Source of the DNA: Planococcus sp. (in: firmicutes)
Lineage (GTDB): Bacteria > Bacillota > Bacilli > Bacillales_A > Planococcaceae
Direction: 5' to 3'
Assembly (NCBI GenBank): GCA_030147225.1
Contig: JASLAI010000175.1
Coordinates: 1 to 6,836 of the forward strand
Length of the DNA stretch: 6,836 nucleotides
The notes beneath the pieces were generated by a model. It was not told where the DNA came from and ran no database searches. It saw nothing but the letters and a program-made list of their open reading frames with translations. The stretch's first letter is position 1; each line of letters begins with the position of its first letter. The translations under genes were made by a program, and so were the position numbers. Below are positions 5,579-6,836 of this stretch, in pieces.

Positions 5579-6775
5579 TTATTTAAATAATGCGGGGATT
5601 CCATTCATCAGCGTGTAAACCCCCATCCAAGACATGGCGATAACGATAACCACACCAAAAATCGTCATCCACAAAGGGTGCTTATAGTCGCCGACAATTT
5701 TAGATTTATGCGCAGCGATCAGCATTACACCGAGTGCGATCGGTAAGATTAATCCATTCACTGACCCAACGAGCACCAAAATCAGGACAGGGCGGCCGAT
5801 GATAACAAAAACAGATGTCGAGATGATGATAAAGCTGATGATTAATAGGCGATTGTATTTTTCGAGAATCGGGCTGAATGATCGGATGAACGATACAGAG
5901 GTGTAAGCAGCCCCAACAACAGAAGTTACAGCAGCGGCCCACATGACTACGCCAAAGATTTTATAGCCGATATTGCCAGCAGCCAATTGGAAAACAGAAG
6001 CAGGAGGATTGGCAGGATCCAAAACCAGGCCTTGTGAGACGACACCAAGAACTGCAAGAAAAAGAATGATCCGCATGACTGAGGCGATTCCAATAGCATA
6101 AATGGAGCTTCTCGTCACTTCCGGCAATGCCGCTTTTCCTGTCAGCCCTGCGTCTATCAGGCGGTGGCCACCAGCGAACGTGATATATCCGCCGACAGTA
6201 CCGCCGACCAGCGTCACGATTGCGAAAATATCGATGTTGTCCGGCACAAACGTTTTTGCGATTGCTTCACCTACAGGCGGCTGAGCAGTAATCATGACAT
6301 AAACGGTCAAGGCGATCATGACAAAGCCCAGGATTTGCGCAAAGCGGTCCATGGCCCGTCCTGCTTCTTTAACGACAAAAATCCCAATGGCGAGCAATCC
6401 GCTCAAAATAGCGCCGATTTGCGGATCGATTCCGAAAAGTACGTTTGTACCAAGGCCGGCACCGCCTATATTTCCAATATTAAATGCAAGCCCACCCATG
6501 ACGACCAGCAAGGCGAGAAAATAACCCAGGCCGGGAAGTACGTCATTGGCGATATCCTGAGCCCGCTTGCCGGATACTGCAATGATGCGCCAAATATTCG
6601 TTTGGGCACCAATATCAATAATAATGGAGATTAAAATGACAAAACCAAAAGAAGCCAATAAAGTTTCGGTAAAAACTGTTGTTTGTGTCAGAAACCCTGG
6701 TCCAATGGCTGAAGTAGCCATCAGAAAGGCGGCGCCAAGCAGCACACTGGTATTGGTATTCTTCATCTTCTTCAC
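5579..6775 (-). CDS. ycsG: NRAMP-fold transporter, YcsG-like, probably not a metal carrier
   Basis: This 398-residue membrane protein has about eleven hydrophobic segments and is of the NRAMP superfamily. I recognise it as YcsG-like from its N-terminal region (LLGAAFLMATSAIGPGFLTQ) and RIIAVSGKRAQDIAN. Database labels for this group are often 'divalent metal cation transporter'. True NRAMP metal carriers have DPGN in helix 1 and MPH in helix 6. Here the matching positions read GPGF (25-28) and AGGH (201-204), so the Asp, Asn and Met ligands are absent. In B. subtilis ycsG lies in the ycsF-kipI-kipA cluster, whose products form 5-oxoprolinase, so 5-oxoproline uptake is a reasonable inferred role. 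The start is a GTG at 6775, nine bases after GGAGG. The ATG at 6784 abuts that site directly and cannot use it, and the ATG at 6766 is 18 bases away. It ends at the shared terminator and follows another minus-strand gene by 21 bases, indicating an operon. Confidence 0.85.
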   Translation of the reverse strand: MKKMKNTNTSVLLGAAFLMATSAIGPGFLTQTTVFTETLLASFGFVILISIIIDIGAQTNIWRIIAVSGKRAQDIANDVLPGLGYFLALLVVMGGLAFNIGNIGGAGLGTNVLFGIDPQIGAILSGLLAIGIFVVKEAGRAMDRFAQILGFVMIALTVYVMITAQPPVGEAIAKTFVPDNIDIFAIVTLVGGTVGGYITFAGGHRLIDAGLTGKAALPEVTRSSIYAIGIASVMRIILFLAVLGVVSQGLVLDPANPPASVFQLAAGNIGYKIFGVVMWAAAVTSVVGAAYTSVSFIRSFSPILEKYNRLLIISFIIISTSVFVIIGRPVLILVLVGSVNGLILPIALGVMLIAAHKSKIVGDYKHPLWMTIFGVVIVIAMSWMGVYTLMNGIPALFK

Positions 6776-6784
6776 CCAAATCAT

Positions 6785-6789
6785 CCTCC
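6785..6789 (-). promoter_or_regulatory. ribosome binding site that decides the GTG start of the YcsG-like gene
   Basis: On the minus strand GGAGG (plus CCTCC) lies nine bases before the GTG at 6775 and touches the ATG at 6784. The spacing excludes the ATG and selects the GTG. Confidence 0.75.
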
Positions 6790-6796
6790 GATCTTA

Positions 6797-6836
6797 TTAA
6801 ACGAATTCGCTTATTTTAGCAATATCGATATCGACT
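6797..6836 (-). CDS. C-terminal end of an upstream gene, possibly 5-oxoprolinase subunit A
   Basis: Reading from the right edge on the minus strand, an open frame gives VDIDIAKISEFV and stops at TAA (6797-6799), 21 bases before the YcsG-like GTG. The short distance suggests a shared message. In B. subtilis the gene directly before ycsG is ycsF (pxpA, the LamB/YcsF family), and as I recall it that protein ends in a Gly-Ile-Glu-Val-Thr-Ala-Ile-Ser-Glu tail, similar to Asp-Ile-Asp-Ile-Ala-Lys-Ile-Ser-Glu here. Only a dozen codons are visible, so the identity rests mainly on gene order. No symbol is assigned. Confidence 0.4.
   Translation of the reverse strand, partial: VDIDIAKISEFV

Noticed and set aside
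6102..6634. Plus-strand open frames opposite the YcsG-like gene, up to 156 codons.
   Set aside because: They are antisense to conserved transmembrane segments; their composition does not look like real protein.
6776..6784. ATG at 6784 as the start of the YcsG-like gene.
   Set aside because: It touches GGAGG with no spacing; the GTG at 6775 has a nine-base spacing from the same site.

Overview
The window looks like chromosomal DNA from a low- to mid-GC Gram-positive bacterium of the Bacilli. The ribosome binding sites are strong and G-rich, and the solute-binding protein is a lipoprotein with a Leu-Ser-Gly-Cys lipobox. The proteins read like Bacillus-type Opp and YcsG proteins, and the intergenic repeat is of a kind I associate with Planococcaceae and Bacillaceae. 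Planococcus or a near relative is my best guess, but it is inferred from the style of the sequence and is not proven.

Layout: (1) Bases 1-73 hold no gene I can support. (2) A small membrane protein, probably DUF3899, lies on the minus strand (74-445). It diverges from (3) an oligopeptide ABC transporter operon on the plus strand: oppA (582-2225), oppB (2480-3409), oppC (3406-4464) and oppD (4478-5509). The divergent intergenic region (446-581) carries a good promoter for oppA and two CodY-like 15-mers. Between oppA and oppB lie a strong hairpin terminator and a GC-rich, foldable repeat element of about 125 bp bordered by a 17-bp direct repeat. (4) A near-perfect bidirectional terminator (5521-5561) closes the operon directly after oppD, so no oppF is present here. 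(5) On the minus strand, convergent with opp, is a YcsG-type NRAMP-fold transporter (5579-6775) that lacks the classical metal-binding motifs. (6) Just upstream of it, at the right edge, is the last dozen codons of another minus-strand gene, possibly pxpA (5-oxoprolinase subunit A).

How it works together: OppA captures oligopeptides outside the membrane, OppB and OppC form the channel, and OppD hydrolyses ATP. The second ATPase, normally OppF, must come from elsewhere, or OppD must act as a homodimer. The hairpin after oppA probably gives more binding protein than permease. The convergent unit may import and open 5-oxoproline, a by-product of glutamine- and glutamate-containing peptides. Both halves would then serve amino-acid and nitrogen scavenging, which fits possible CodY control of opp. 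I see no phage, transposase, CRISPR or tRNA/rRNA sequence. The main points of interest are the missing oppF, the NRAMP-fold protein without metal ligands, the intergenic repeat and the CodY-like sites.
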